In this document: piece by piece, positions 52,716 to 62,615 of the stretch
Layout: each line of letters starts with the position of its first letter
How positions within the stretch are numbered: the stretch's first letter is position 1
Assembly: GCA_022539475.1 (NCBI GenBank)
Contig: VCMS01000155.1
Coordinates: 21,503 to 85,502, forward strand
Source: Gracilaria domingensis
Lineage: Eukaryota; Rhodophyta; Florideophyceae; Gracilariales; Gracilariaceae
Direction: 5' to 3'
DNA length: 64,000 nt
Notes under the pieces: model-generated
What the model was told of the DNA's origin: nothing
The model's database searches: none
The model's input: the letters and a program-made list of their open reading frames with translations, nothing else
Translations under genes and position numbers: made by a program

Positions 52716-54611
52716 ATGTCTTCACCAGACAAGGATAAACCGCAATCTTTGGACTTCGAGGCAGTGCAACACATAAAAAAGACATTAAGTTTTGAAGGTC
52801 ATCAACATGAAACTGTAGGCCTGGGAAAAAATCAAACATTGCCAATAACAGAGAATGTGAGCCCTACTAACGAGGGAATTGATGTAGCTATCAGTGATTC
52901 TGATTCATCTTTTAATGTCGAAGACTGTAGTAATCAGATGCAACGCACACAAGACACCAATTCATCGTTGGTTCAGTGTGAGGTTGATATTACCGATACA
53001 GAGATCACGGATCTGCTGCAAGCACGAGAAGCTTTTCGAGCGTCATCTACAGTAGAAAGAATTCCAAATGCTTTGGAAGCACAGGTGACGGCCACAGAAG
53101 ACTACTGGTCAAGTTTGTTTCTTGATCCTCTTGATTTGATGGACGATGACACAGTTGATGCCGAAAATATATCTACCACTAATTCGGACAGTACAGAGCA
53201 ACAAACAGATCGCTGTGCAGCTCAACGTTTTGATGGTCTGAAAGCATGGACATACGAGGACGAGTTTAACGACGTGACGATTAAAATCGACGATGTTGAT
53301 TCGTCGCTTGGAAAGCGATTCATTCTTGAATCGAACAAAGTTCTAGAGCACGTACTCATCGAACTGCGATGGACAGAGGATACGTCTTTGATGGATTATG
53401 CAAATGTAACCAGAATGGCCATTTTTGATGTCTTCGTGCCACCGTTTCTTCTCGAGAAGCTCAGAGGGTACGTTAACAGGGTACTACGTAAACGAAAGAG
53501 GCCATTTGTGACGGCAATTGAACTTAAGGGTGTGATCATCACGCATGTTCTAGCGGCTTCGTATGGGACCAGTGTTTCTATCATGGCATCTTTAAAGCAG
53601 TGGAAGTTCTATTTCCAAACAGGAATATCTGGTGACCGTTATAACGAAGTCTGGTCGGCACTGAGCGGTACAACAGGGAGACGTGAAAGAGTTCAAGACT
53701 ATGGTTTAGGATGGTCAAACAAACCAGTGCCAGGCAATGAACTAATCACAGAGCTTGAACAAGATCTCTCTGCAATAAACCGAAAGTATCTTTACATACC
53801 AGGACAAACAATTTTTAGCTTGGACGACGACCATCAGCGCTTGCGATCAAAGGCTGTGACGGAACTTACTACACTGTCCCACGTAAATAATCCGCAGAAA
53901 TCCTTGGGACCTGTTAACAACGCTCTTTGCTCAGCGCTGACTTCAGCATTTTTTGCCTGACACTACTCGAGACCAAAGGAAAAGATCATACATGTATGGG
54001 AGCGGTTAGTTCAGCTAGTCCAGGGCTCTGCAACGAGGGGATCTCTTAACGCCATGACCGAAGCTATCTTTGCTGCAGATCGAGGATATAATGGCAAGGA
54101 AACCATTGACTTTATCAACGACCGAATTGGCGGTACTGGAATAGGAACCCATAAACGAAGCCTCGACTACCCTTTTGTGTTTGGTGAAGGACGCATCAGT
54201 GTGAGACACAAGGGTATGGTCGTCAAGGAGAAAGGATGTAGAGCGGTTTACAGTGCAGTTCGAGCCCCAACAGAGAAAGGAGGAAGGAAGGTACAAGCAA
54301 TCGTATATCGTAAGAGCTATTCGGGAAGGATAGCTTCGGTTTATCATAATAATATAAGTATCTTTGGAGCTAACTCGTTTACACTTATTCCGAAGACTGA
54401 GTTTCTATCACGAGCATTAGATCCGAGCTGCTTGCAGAAGCATCGCGAGGTATACCGAGTGAAGCAGGATGATGAGTCTGATTCCTCCCTCACAGAGATT
54501 GGGCGTATGCAGGAGACGGAAGAGAGTGATGATTTGTCGTCAGTGAAGTTATTTTTGGCTACAGGCCAAGTCCACCAGTATACGATCTTGCAGTCCGAAG
54601 ACCCGGGCTAG
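52716..54611 (+). pseudogene. DDE transposase-like gene, two frames
   Basis: First frame 52716-53960 (414 residues from ATG): acidic Ser/Thr-rich N-terminus, then a domain with AWTYEDEFND, VFVPPFLLEKLRGYVNRVLR, VIITHVLAASYGT and IPGQTIFSLDDDHQRLRSKA (candidate first catalytic Asp), NNPQKSLGPVNNALCSALTS. After a stop at 53960 the second frame continues with AMTEAIFAADRGYNGKETID (candidate second Asp, DRGY) and ends at 54611. The pattern fits an RNase H-like DDE transposase, but I cannot assign the superfamily. A PD-(D/E)XK-like gene follows in the same direction. Confidence 0.5.
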
Positions 54612-54692
54612 TTGCTAGCGAGAGCTTTTCAATTTTTGTCTCGCACTACACATTCATTCTTTTGAGCATTTGCGTCTGACTTTGAAAAACAT

Positions 54693-56282
54693 TTGGAATC
54701 GAGTGCAAACCTTCTCAGTAGAAAGTGCATGTATCAAGGAGCAGCATGTCTTCCAACCAGTACGGATGAAACAAGGATATTGATTCGGGGAAAATTGACA
54801 CCAGTGTTAGGAACATTAGGGATAAAGCAAGCTAACTCCCCCACCGAGATCGAAGCGACTGCGGCCCTTGACAAAATAATGAATGCAACCAATTCTTCGC
54901 TTCAAAGCCTTCGAAAAGATGCTTTGGTCTCTATATTGACCGCTGTCGGGCACACACCTGCAAGCAACGCCACAAAGCAACATATGAAAGACAAGATAAT
55001 GCAACTAAAGAATGATGTAAGCAACGATATAAGCATAATACCATCATCTCAATCGTCACCAAATATGGCCGATTTGAACAAGGCGCTTCGTAAGCGTCTG
55101 TACAAAGCTTCGCTAGATGCGTGGTTCATGAAACCACTAACGGCAACAGCTGGAATGAAGGAGGGTTCTGTAAATGAACGAAGCGTTCTGAGCAGTCTGC
55201 CACAGTTCTTTCGAAACAATCGCGTGACTGCTGCGAGTGCCTTCCAAACCGGCATGCACCTGCGGAAAGAACACGAGACCAAATACACAGTTCGATGCCT
55301 CTGGACTGTTGGTTTGATTGGAGCGAAAAAAAGTGCTCTTCTTGCTGGCAGTCCGGATGGACTTGTCGCACTATACAGCATTCATGGCGACATTACTGTA
55401 GCGGCATTAGAGATCAAAACGATGACCTCGCTAAGGACCATCAAAGAAGCTGAATCTTTACTGGAAGCTTATAGTCCAATAGTGAACATAACAAATATCG
55501 GAGCTTCAGAGTACTCTACAAAATTTGTAGAGTACTCTGAAGCTCCGATATTTGTTATGTTAAATTTAAATTTCTCTCAAAAATCGGTGCCAAGCACAGA
55601 GTACCGATTGCAATGTGTCCATCATGCAGCTGTGCTTGATAAATTGACTGTGCTCTTCATCGTCGCCAGAGGAAGTAACTCGGGAGTGGGTAAGATAATT
55701 AGGACTGTCATTCTAGAGTTCAGCCCAATGTTTATTGCCCAATACACATTTTCACTATCGAGTATACGTGAAATTGGTTTCCCATGGATCGGAAAGAAAG
55801 CTTTTCACATCCCATCTGCTTATGATGAACTTTTGACAACTTTTTATGCCACTGATTTGTTTTTCTCCGGATCATTCTACAATCTAAGCATGGCGTATAG
55901 AACATTATGCCAGGAGAAAGGTGCTCTACCTCCTGCAAGGATGATACGGCCAACATGTTTGGTATTCTGGAATCAGCTGAAGAAAGGGGTTGATGAGTTT
56001 AGCCGAAATATGCTCCCCTTATGTTATACAAATTCTTCTGAGAACCTAATTGTGAGCGTCATCGGTCGCCTTATATGTGCTCAGGTCAATAATGTTGCGG
56101 TTGTTTATCGGATTGTCAAAGCCAGACAAGGAAAAATACTACCCGAAATTAGTGCAACAAATAGTGGAACTTTTAGCTATAGAAAATGCCGTCATGATGT
56201 CTCGAGATGCATGACTCTTCTTCTTTATTATGAGCGCGTTACATTAATTACTCGTACCGCGAGGGGCTATAATGAGAAATAA
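54693..56282 (+). CDS. PD-(D/E)XK nuclease-like protein
   Basis: 529 residues. The N-terminal third has SAP-like helical text (LQSLRKDALVSILTAVGH, KQHMKDKIMQLKND). The centre holds LLAGSPDGLVAL and about 15 residues later AALEIKTMTS, the GxPDG...ExK signature of PD-(D/E)XK nucleases of the YqaJ/exonuclease type. The rest is helical with YRLQCVHHAAVLDKLTVLFI. Likely a partner of the upstream transposase. The frame passes without a break through a 77-bp perfect palindrome at 55485-55561, which may have been inserted or created later. In-frame start could be the ATG at 54693. Confidence 0.5.
   Translation: MESSANLLSRKCMYQGAACLPTSTDETRILIRGKLTPVLGTLGIKQANSPTEIEATAALDKIMNATNSSLQSLRKDALVSILTAVGHTPASNATKQHMKDKIMQLKNDVSNDISIIPSSQSSPNMADLNKALRKRLYKASLDAWFMKPLTATAGMKEGSVNERSVLSSLPQFFRNNRVTAASAFQTGMHLRKEHETKYTVRCLWTVGLIGAKKSALLAGSPDGLVALYSIHGDITVAALEIKTMTSLRTIKEAESLLEAYSPIVNITNIGASEYSTKFVEYSEAPIFVMLNLNFSQKSVPSTEYRLQCVHHAAVLDKLTVLFIVARGSNSGVGKIIRTVILEFSPMFIAQYTFSLSSIREIGFPWIGKKAFHIPSAYDELLTTFYATDLFFSGSFYNLSMAYRTLCQEKGALPPARMIRPTCLVFWNQLKKGVDEFSRNMLPLCYTNSSENLIVSVIGRLICAQVNNVAVVYRIVKARQGKILPEISATNSGTFSYRKCRHDVSRCMTLLLYYERVTLITRTARGYNEK
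55485..55561. repeat. 77-bp perfect palindrome inside the nuclease-like gene
   Basis: Two 38-bp arms around a single central base (55523). The left arm starts AACATAACAAATATCGG and the right arm ends with its exact complement. The protein frame reads through both arms. Confidence 0.95.
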
Positions 56283-56450
56283 GCAAGCCCCGAGCAACCT
56301 ATAATACGTCTTCAGGAAAGTCTAGTCACTGGTTGTAAACTTACAACCGTGTTACGCTCACTTTATGACTACATTAGTCTCCCGGAAAAGAATTAGACCT
56401 CTAAGGTTGTCTCGTCTGCCAGATCATTTCGTTACCGTCGATTAAGATGC

Positions 56451-56918
56451 ATGACATTTTCATCGTTAGCAGAACAGCTTGCAAAAGAGTTTGTCATCAA
56501 ATATCGTCGGGTTGTTGATTGCCAGGATTCGGGACTACTTGCCTCATCTAGAGCATCTGATAATGGCATTTTGCAGCAGATGTATGTCAAACATGTGGTT
56601 AAGAAGTACAACGGAGCCGTAAATGCGCAAAGAAAAATATCAAAAGATAAATTGCACAAAGTGATAAAAGGTAAGCCTGGATATTGTTTACTTCGTTCGT
56701 ATAACTTTTTCTTGAGAGTTAGTAGAAAGGTATTTATGAAGAAAGGTGGTGCAAAAGTTCGACGGTAATATTATCTTTGTCGTCAACCTCTGTGTTCAAC
56801 GTGTTGGACTAAGTGGCATACGCTGAGGGTTCGAGAAAGAGGAAAGATTACGGACGCAGAAAGGGATGAATTGAAGCAGAAAGCTGAACAACGCATGAGA
56901 TGTACCAATGAATAGCAA
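56451..56918 (+). pseudogene. Transposase C-terminal zinc-binding tail
   Basis: The first frame (56451-56768) has LAKEFVIKYRRVVDCQ and YVKHVVKKYNG. After a stop, the next codons read YYLCRQPLCSTCWTKWHTL, a Cys/His cluster of the kind found at the C-terminus of piggyBac-like and similar transposases, then a charged tail ending at about 56915. It is probably the 3' end of the DDE transposase gene or of its partner. Confidence 0.4.
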
Positions 56919-57002
56919 AGATATTTTTACTTGTGAGAGCTAGAGGCGTAAAACGACCTGTACCCCTGGTATGTTGTTATGTGTCGACAAGTCTGCGTGA
57001 GC

Positions 57003-57145
57003 GTTCAAGGGCGTGAGTGAGCGCACTCTGCTCGCAGCGTGAAGTTCACGCTGCTGCAGAGTGAGCATCACTCAGGCGCTGCGTGATTCTCGCATTTCTC
57101 GAAAAATCACGCAGGCCCTGGGTGCTCAAATTTGCTCACGCAGGG
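57003..57145 (-). mobile_element. 143-bp MITE derived from the hAT element
   Basis: The left part (57003-57065) is the complement of the hAT right end (52391-52464) and the right part (57061-57145) the complement of the hAT left end (42598-42687, two differences). So it is both ends of that element fused, in reverse orientation, with CTGCGTGAGC/GCTCACGCAG termini. It is strongly self-complementary in several hairpins. No target duplication was found. Confidence 0.8.
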
Positions 57146-57235
57146 TGCATGGGGTTTTCCCAGTAAACTCTTTTTTTTTTTTCTTTGTCTACTGTTCTGT
57201 ATTTCTTGCCCGCTTGCGGGTTTCCTGACTTACAA

Positions 57236-57418
57236 TCACAAGGTTCCACAATCATCATAGCTCAAGATCTGTTCGAATTCATTGGCTGTATGTTCGTTAT
57301 CGCCACGCAACAATCGCTGTCTTCCGGTTGACATAAAGAGCAGCCACTTTGCACTCTGAAATCTGAACGGCCATTTCCTGAGAGAGGCGAACGCCCTTTC
57401 AGCACGATTCGTTTTCAA
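57236..57418 (-). pseudogene. Possible hAT C-terminal remnant
   Basis: A 60-residue frame with NRAERAFASLRKWPFRFQSA, which recalls the nxERxFSxL dimerisation motif of hAT transposases. It is short and isolated. 57146-57717 otherwise shows a T run (57170-57181) and nothing coding. Confidence 0.25.
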
Positions 57419-57717
57419 CTACTGTTTATTGTACACATATGGCTACTTTTACAAACTAAGATGCTGGCAAGAAAACAGTGTTCCATAAGATAGTTTATAT
57501 CATTATCCATTCTCAACAAAACAAGACACCTTCAACATCGAAAAACGCACAAACACGAGGAAGTCAATACGATAACTCAAAGAAAAAAATAGATCAAACC
57601 TTCAGTTCCTCCCACACCGAAAAGCACACAAGACAAGCCCATTACCCAAACAAAATTCATAACCGAACACCCAGCCTCTACAAGACAGAAACACAAACAA
57701 ATCATGCATCAAAAACC

Positions 57718-60306
57718 TCACGCGTTAACCCGGCGCTTCGCCTTGGGCTTCCATTGCGGGCCCTTCACATGCTTCACTTCTGAATAGCCCGGGAACTGCG
57801 ATAAGTCTTGAAGAAGTGGCGATTCTGCCAACTCCATCCTAGAAATGCCCGTTGGTAGATGCGTCAGGTAGTAAAACTTCTTGGGGACCATAGGGGCCGG
57901 AAGTATCGATTGTGCATGAAGTTTGAGCCAAGGTTCACTCACCCTAGCCCCTCGCTTCGGCACAATCGCGCAGAACACCTCAGCACCAAATCGCTTGTCC
58001 TTTCGACCAAACGCCTTTGCCAGCTCAACAGCCGGATGGTTTCTCATCGCAGCTTCAACGTCATCAAGAGGCACTCGCACGGTCTTCGTTAACGCACCTT
58101 GATCACCGGTACTCGCCTTCACCTCAACCGGTTGGCTATGATTTGTGCCATAAGTAGCATCCGCGACCTCTCTCGCAGCTTTGACAGCCTCTCTGGTATT
58201 GTTGGCAGACGACTCAGCACTAGCTGCGGCCGCCATTACAGCCGCTTCTAACTCTTCCATGCGCAAGTCGATCATCTTTCCACTGTCATTCATTCCATTC
58301 GCTGCAATGCGTTCCGCTTCAGCTTCAGCATCAGCTACACGTCTCTTCATTTCTTCCAACTCTGCTGCATTTCTCATTTCAACGTCCCTCTGCAGTCGAC
58401 GATGGTTTTCTTCAATGGCTTCCAATCGTGCCAGAATAGCGTTCGCAGTTTCATCGTCCAATTCCTCAGGATTCTCTACACCAGCACGCGCCAGAGCTGC
58501 CGATCGTTCTGCTTGCTCCATCTTCTCGGCAGCCTTTTGAGCGCGCGCAACTTCCTCATCCGCCGCACGCTGCATCGTCCGTTCTTCCTCTTCTTGCATG
58601 CGACGTTCATCCTCCTCCTTTTGCAGCCGTTCCTCCTCAGCCTTCTTTTCGTTCTCTGCAGCTAGAGCCAAAACTCTCAGACGCTCCGCCTCTTCTTCTT
58701 CTTCTTCTTCTTTCTTCTTCTTTCTATCCTCCTCCAGTATTCTAGCCTCCTCAGCAATTCGTTCCTCCTCAGCAATTCGTTCCTCCTCAAGTCGTCGCTC
58801 TTCCTCTAGGCGCTTCTCCTCTTCCATTCGCTTTTCCTCCTCTTCTTTCTTGGCCGCTTCTTCTGCAGCAGCTCTTTCAGCCTCTTCCTTGACAAGCGCA
58901 GCGGCCGCCAATTCTTTGGCCTTCTTTTCTTCCTGCAAGGCAATCTCCTCCTTTCTCAATGCACGAGAATCTCCAAACACAGTAAGTACACAATCATCAT
59001 CCAGCGAGCCACGATCCCCCGTGGCAAACCACATGACAGGCGGATCATCTGGGTCTGACGCGGGAGTTTCGAATATAGCACTGTTGGTCGCAACATCGGA
59101 ATCATAGTACGACGAACAGACATGATTTCCAGACACGGCGATCTCCCCTGTGACACCAGACGGACACATTTGGCGGGTGTCGTTGTCAAAGACGGCAATA
59201 TCAACGCCATCAACTGCCTTCCCAACGGTACCAGCGTAGACGGCATCATGTCGATTAGTACTCGCAAAGCCGCATACTTCGGCAGTTCCATACGATTCGT
59301 AAACCTTTGTCTTGAGACTCTTCTCCACCTTCTCTAACAACTCGGCGGCAATGCAAGTGGTGCCGCTCGAACGAACAAAGGTAAGAAGCTGCTTTCCTGA
59401 CGAGTCCGAAGACTTTTCATTCTCTTCATAGAGATCGAGAATCTGATCGGCTGACGCAGAAACCCAAGTAATGTTATGTTTCTTGGCGAAATCCCAGAAC
59501 TTGCTGGAATCAAAGCCTCCGAAGCCAGGGAGCACAATATGACCGCCTGAATAAAAAGCAGCAATGAGAATAAGAATACCATGAATATCGTGCAAAGGCG
59601 GCGCAAGCATGGTAGACATATTAACAGCAAGATCATAGGTGGTGACAAACGACTTGGCAGCCTCACACAACGCCTTGTGTGAAAGTGGTACAACGGCAAC
59701 ATCGGACTGCACGTGAACGGCAATCTCATCCGGATCAAGTTTAAAATCGCCAGCACCTCCAGCCCACGCGGCACCAGTTCCCATGAATCGTCCATGCGTC
59801 TCCAACACGACGCCCTCGTTAGTGGTGCGATGGATATGCCACTCCTTAACATCGAGCTTGTCACACACGGCGTTACACTTGACAAAAAGCGGCTCGTCGT
59901 CATCTGTAAGCGGACTAACAAGCACCTTGGCGCCGGACGCCTTCACGGCGGCCTCGAATTGGTCGGGCTCCAAAGAGGGGTCGATAGGGGCGGCGACGGC
60001 GGCGATCCACCACAGGGCGAAGAAGTAGATGATGGACTCACAGGACGTGGGTAGCGCAAAGGCGCAAATAGTGCCCGGTCTTACGCCGGCCTCTCTCATT
60101 CTACCGGCGACGTTCTCGACCATTTTGTACACCTCGATGTGGGAGAAGACGGCCTTCCTGCCGCGACGGGCGTTGGGGTAGGCGGTGACGGCGAGCTTGG
60201 TGGCATATCGCGACTTTGGAAGTTCTGTCAAGGTGGTGAGCTTGAGAAGCTCCTCCTTCTCTGCGGAAGGCAAAGCGCGAAGAAAAGAAGCCGAAGCCGG
60301 CTGCAT
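57718..60306 (-). CDS. Acyl-activating-enzyme-like protein with long coiled-coil insert
   Basis: 862 residues from ATG 60306. Residues 1-450 follow the ANL (AMP-binding) fold: FSHIEVYKMVENVAGRMREA (55-72), APIDPSLEPDQFEAAV (106-121), LLTFVRSSGTT (307-317), YESYGTAEVCGF (336-347), and FATGDRGSLDDD (427-438). The P-loop SGTTGxPKG expected near residue 200 is absent (HVQSDVAVVPLSHKAL). From about 450 to 750 runs a Glu/Lys/Arg/Ala-rich coiled coil inserted before the C-terminal subdomain (HPAVELAKAFG, SILPAPMVPKKFYYL, LPTGISRMELAES), where the catalytic Lys of PKTxxGK is also missing. Closest in layout to oxalyl/acyl-CoA synthetases, but probably a scaffold-like pseudoenzyme. Head to head with aspartate aminotransferase. 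Confidence 0.75.
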   Translation of the reverse strand: MQPASASFLRALPSAEKEELLKLTTLTELPKSRYATKLAVTAYPNARRGRKAVFSHIEVYKMVENVAGRMREAGVRPGTICAFALPTSCESIIYFFALWWIAAVAAPIDPSLEPDQFEAAVKASGAKVLVSPLTDDDEPLFVKCNAVCDKLDVKEWHIHRTTNEGVVLETHGRFMGTGAAWAGGAGDFKLDPDEIAVHVQSDVAVVPLSHKALCEAAKSFVTTYDLAVNMSTMLAPPLHDIHGILILIAAFYSGGHIVLPGFGGFDSSKFWDFAKKHNITWVSASADQILDLYEENEKSSDSSGKQLLTFVRSSGTTCIAAELLEKVEKSLKTKVYESYGTAEVCGFASTNRHDAVYAGTVGKAVDGVDIAVFDNDTRQMCPSGVTGEIAVSGNHVCSSYYDSDVATNSAIFETPASDPDDPPVMWFATGDRGSLDDDCVLTVFGDSRALRKEEIALQEEKKAKELAAAALVKEEAERAAAEEAAKKEEEEKRMEEEKRLEEERRLEEERIAEEERIAEEARILEEDRKKKKEEEEEEEAERLRVLALAAENEKKAEEERLQKEEDERRMQEEEERTMQRAADEEVARAQKAAEKMEQAERSAALARAGVENPEELDDETANAILARLEAIEENHRRLQRDVEMRNAAELEEMKRRVADAEAEAERIAANGMNDSGKMIDLRMEELEAAVMAAAASAESSANNTREAVKAAREVADATYGTNHSQPVEVKASTGDQGALTKTVRVPLDDVEAAMRNHPAVELAKAFGRKDKRFGAEVFCAIVPKRGARVSEPWLKLHAQSILPAPMVPKKFYYLTHLPTGISRMELAESPLLQDLSQFPGYSEVKHVKGPQWKPKAKRRVNA

Positions 60307-60840
60307 CTCGAAGAAGGGGCCGAATGCGCGACGGAGCGGGACTTGGGCGACGCGCTGGGCAGACACGCTGCGCGAGGGAGAAAACAAAGGCGGCGGGGAG
60401 TTGGGGGTGGTGGAGCGAGGGCGAGCCGCCAGCACGCTTGCGCGTAACGTTCGCGTGATAAACGCATCGCGTAGCGTGCCGCTTTGCAGCGTGGCCGTGG
60501 CGCGGCGCGCCCACGTGTGCCGCGCGAGGAGTGGCGCGCCCTTTTGAGGCGCCGGCGCTTGGTTTGGGCACTGTTGCCCGATTGGCCGTCAGCCGCGCCA
60601 CGCCGCACGCGTGGCACGGCCACACGTGTCTGGGACGTGGCGCTGTCAGCACGGCGGCCGACTTCCACTCGCGTCGACGTGAATCTCGCTCGCGCGTATC
60701 TCAACTGACGCGACGCGTGCGCTGATTGGCGCGGCGCGCCCTTCCCCGCTTTCCCCGCGCCATAAAGCGCCTGTCCATCCGTCGCCCCATTCCGCTTCTT
60801 CGTTCGTTCGTTCGTGCATTCATTCGTTCGTCGCTTGACC
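60307..60840. promoter_or_regulatory. Divergent promoter of two cellular genes
   Basis: GC-rich region between head-to-head genes. It has three GGCGCGCC words (about 60509, 60535, 60734), two ATTGG (inverted CCAAT) words near 60578 and 60724, and CCATAAAGC about 80 bp before the aminotransferase ATG, a weak TATA-like box. The CTTCGTTCGTTCGTTCGTGC run just before the ATG is a short tandem repeat in the leader. Confidence 0.45.
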
Positions 60841-62130
60841 ATGGCGCGCCTTGCATCGCTGAGACGTCTCACCACGCTTGCGTCGCAAGCCGTCAAGCCG
60901 GCGCCGCCCTCGCGCTTTGCCGCCACTCCAAAGGGCCCCGAGGACGCCATTCTCGGCGTCACGCTTGCATACAACGCCGATCCAAACCCCAACAAGATCA
61001 ACCTCGGCGTCGGTGCGTACCGTGATGATGCCGGTTTACCCGTCGTTTTGGACGCCGTTCGACAAGCCGAGCAACGCATTTTGGACCGCTCTCTTGACAT
61101 GGAATACCTTCCGGTCGCAGGGAGTCACACCTTCTTGCAGCGCGCCATTTGGCTCGCCTATGGCCAAGGCGTCGTTGAGAGAATGAATGGAAGGTTTGCC
61201 GGCTTGCAGACGCTTTCTGGCACCGGCGCTTGCCGAATGGCGGGCGAGTTGATTTCCAGGTATTTGGACTTTGAACAGCGGAGTGAGAAGCCCTTGGTGC
61301 TGCTGCCAGACCCATCGTGGGCCAATCATCGTGCCATATTCACCGACGCTGGATGTCATGTTGCATCGTACTCCTACTATGATCCGCAGACAAAGAGCCT
61401 GGACATAGATGCCTGCCTCGATAGCTTGGAGAACGCACCTCATGGAAGCGTCGTTCTGCTGCATGCCTGTGCACACAATCCTACTGGTGTCGATCCCAGC
61501 ATGGAACAGTGGGCTGCATTGAGCAATGTCATCATGCACAAATCTCACCTTCCTCTGTTTGACATGGCTTATCAGGGATTTACGAGCGGTGACATGGATG
61601 TTGATGCAGCCAGTGTCCGGCTCTTTGCGGAAGACGGTCATAAAATTGTTCTTGCTCAGTCTTTTTCCAAGAACTTTGGCCTATATGGTCAGAGGGTTGG
61701 CTGCTTGTCTGTAATGACTGATAGTGAACAAGAAACGAAAGCCATCAATTCACAGCTCAAGATTATTGCCAGACCCATGTATTCGAATCCGCCAATCGCT
61801 GGCGTCAGACTTGTTGAAGAAATTCTCAACTGCGACGATTTGCAGAGCATATGGAGGAGCGAAATGAAGGGCATGGCGGAACGAATTATATCTATGAGAA
61901 GCAGATTGCGACAGCATTTGATTGAATTGGGAAATGAACATGATTGGGATCACATTGTGAATCAACATGGCATGTTCTGTTTTTCGGGGCTTTCGAAGGA
62001 GCAGGTGGACAGACTGAGGGATGAGTTCTCGGTATACCTAACCGCCAATGGTCGAATTTCTATGGCTGGTGTTACGTCCGATAATGTTGATTACTTGGCT
62101 GATGCAATTCACCATGTTACGAGTACTTAG
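60841..62130 (+). CDS. Aspartate aminotransferase, organellar type
   Basis: 429 residues from ATG 60841 (ACCATGG context); transfers the amino group between aspartate and 2-oxoglutarate. The N-terminus (MARLASLRRLTTLASQAVKP) is basic, Ser/Leu-rich and lacks acids, consistent with a mitochondrial or plastid transit peptide. Subfamily I-alpha motifs are complete: INLGVGAYRDDAG (53-65), LSGTGACRMAGE (125-136), HNPTGVDPS (212-220), pyridine-contact Asp241 in FDMAYQGF, the PLP Lys277 in SFSKNFGLYG and QRVG (284-287). Length is normal for the family. It converges with a short gene 14 bp downstream. Confidence 0.95.
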   Translation: MARLASLRRLTTLASQAVKPAPPSRFAATPKGPEDAILGVTLAYNADPNPNKINLGVGAYRDDAGLPVVLDAVRQAEQRILDRSLDMEYLPVAGSHTFLQRAIWLAYGQGVVERMNGRFAGLQTLSGTGACRMAGELISRYLDFEQRSEKPLVLLPDPSWANHRAIFTDAGCHVASYSYYDPQTKSLDIDACLDSLENAPHGSVVLLHACAHNPTGVDPSMEQWAALSNVIMHKSHLPLFDMAYQGFTSGDMDVDAASVRLFAEDGHKIVLAQSFSKNFGLYGQRVGCLSVMTDSEQETKAINSQLKIIARPMYSNPPIAGVRLVEEILNCDDLQSIWRSEMKGMAERIISMRSRLRQHLIELGNEHDWDHIVNQHGMFCFSGLSKEQVDRLRDEFSVYLTANGRISMAGVTSDNVDYLADAIHHVTST

Positions 62131-62143
62131 CTTCCTTCCTATT

Positions 62144-62440
62144 TCATGACGAGCTCACCTCATAAGTAGACGGGCCTCTCAGCGGGCCTTGCTCATTGTC
62201 CCTGCAGTAAACCTTAGAGATCCCTTCCCTCCTCCGCAACATAAAAACGTGGGCGTGGATACAGCTCCCGATGAAGTGGATCGGGCCTTCATCCTTGACG
62301 TAATGATAGAGACGAAGCGCTAGTATGCAAGTGCCATCATCGATGGTGGCGATATATTGGGTTGTGAACAGTGTTGATGTAAGTGTGCTTGCAAGTTGGT
62401 CATCCTCGAGTGCCCCTATCGTGGCGGAATAACCGACCAC
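62144..62440 (-). CDS. Small OB-fold-like protein, probable last exon
   Basis: The frame reads VVGYSATIGALEDDQLASTL, TQYIATIDDGTCILALRLYH, IHFIGSCIHAHVFMLRRREG. A DDGT segment followed by alternating strands and a G-C-containing turn resembles OB folds such as RPA32/Stn1-type domains, but this is weak. No ATG opens the frame; a TTGTGTAG acceptor-like site precedes it at about 62458, so a 5' exon is likely. It overlaps no other gene and lies tail to tail with aspartate aminotransferase. Confidence 0.35.
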   Translation of the reverse strand: MVGYSATIGALEDDQLASTLTSTLFTTQYIATIDDGTCILALRLYHYVKDEGPIHFIGSCIHAHVFMLRRREGISKVYCRDNEQGPLRGPSTYEVSSS

Positions 62441-62615
62441 AGCAGTTTTTACTACACAAAATGTATTATGCTACAGCAACACATTGGTAACTGAGTAACA
62501 AGATATACAGTAGACAGCTTTTAAGCAGGCGTAACGGAATTGCAAGAAGGCGATTTACGTTAAATTAAACGCGAGCCATTCACATGAAGCGAGAAGCAGG
62601 GTCAAAACTGTCGGC

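Noticed and set aside
42598-57145. A single 14.5-kb element bounded by the left end at 42598 and its complement at 57145
   Set aside because: The 57003-57145 segment contains both terminal types fused, and the right-end type occurs at 52464, so a 9.9-kb element plus a MITE explains the pattern better.
58181-59107. Ser-rich plus-strand frames
   Set aside because: They are the antisense of the Glu/Arg-rich coiled coil in the minus-strand acyl-activating-like gene.
60101-61100. Minus-strand Arg/Ala-rich frames over the aminotransferase promoter and 5' end
   Set aside because: They overlap the well-supported aspartate aminotransferase and have no family features.
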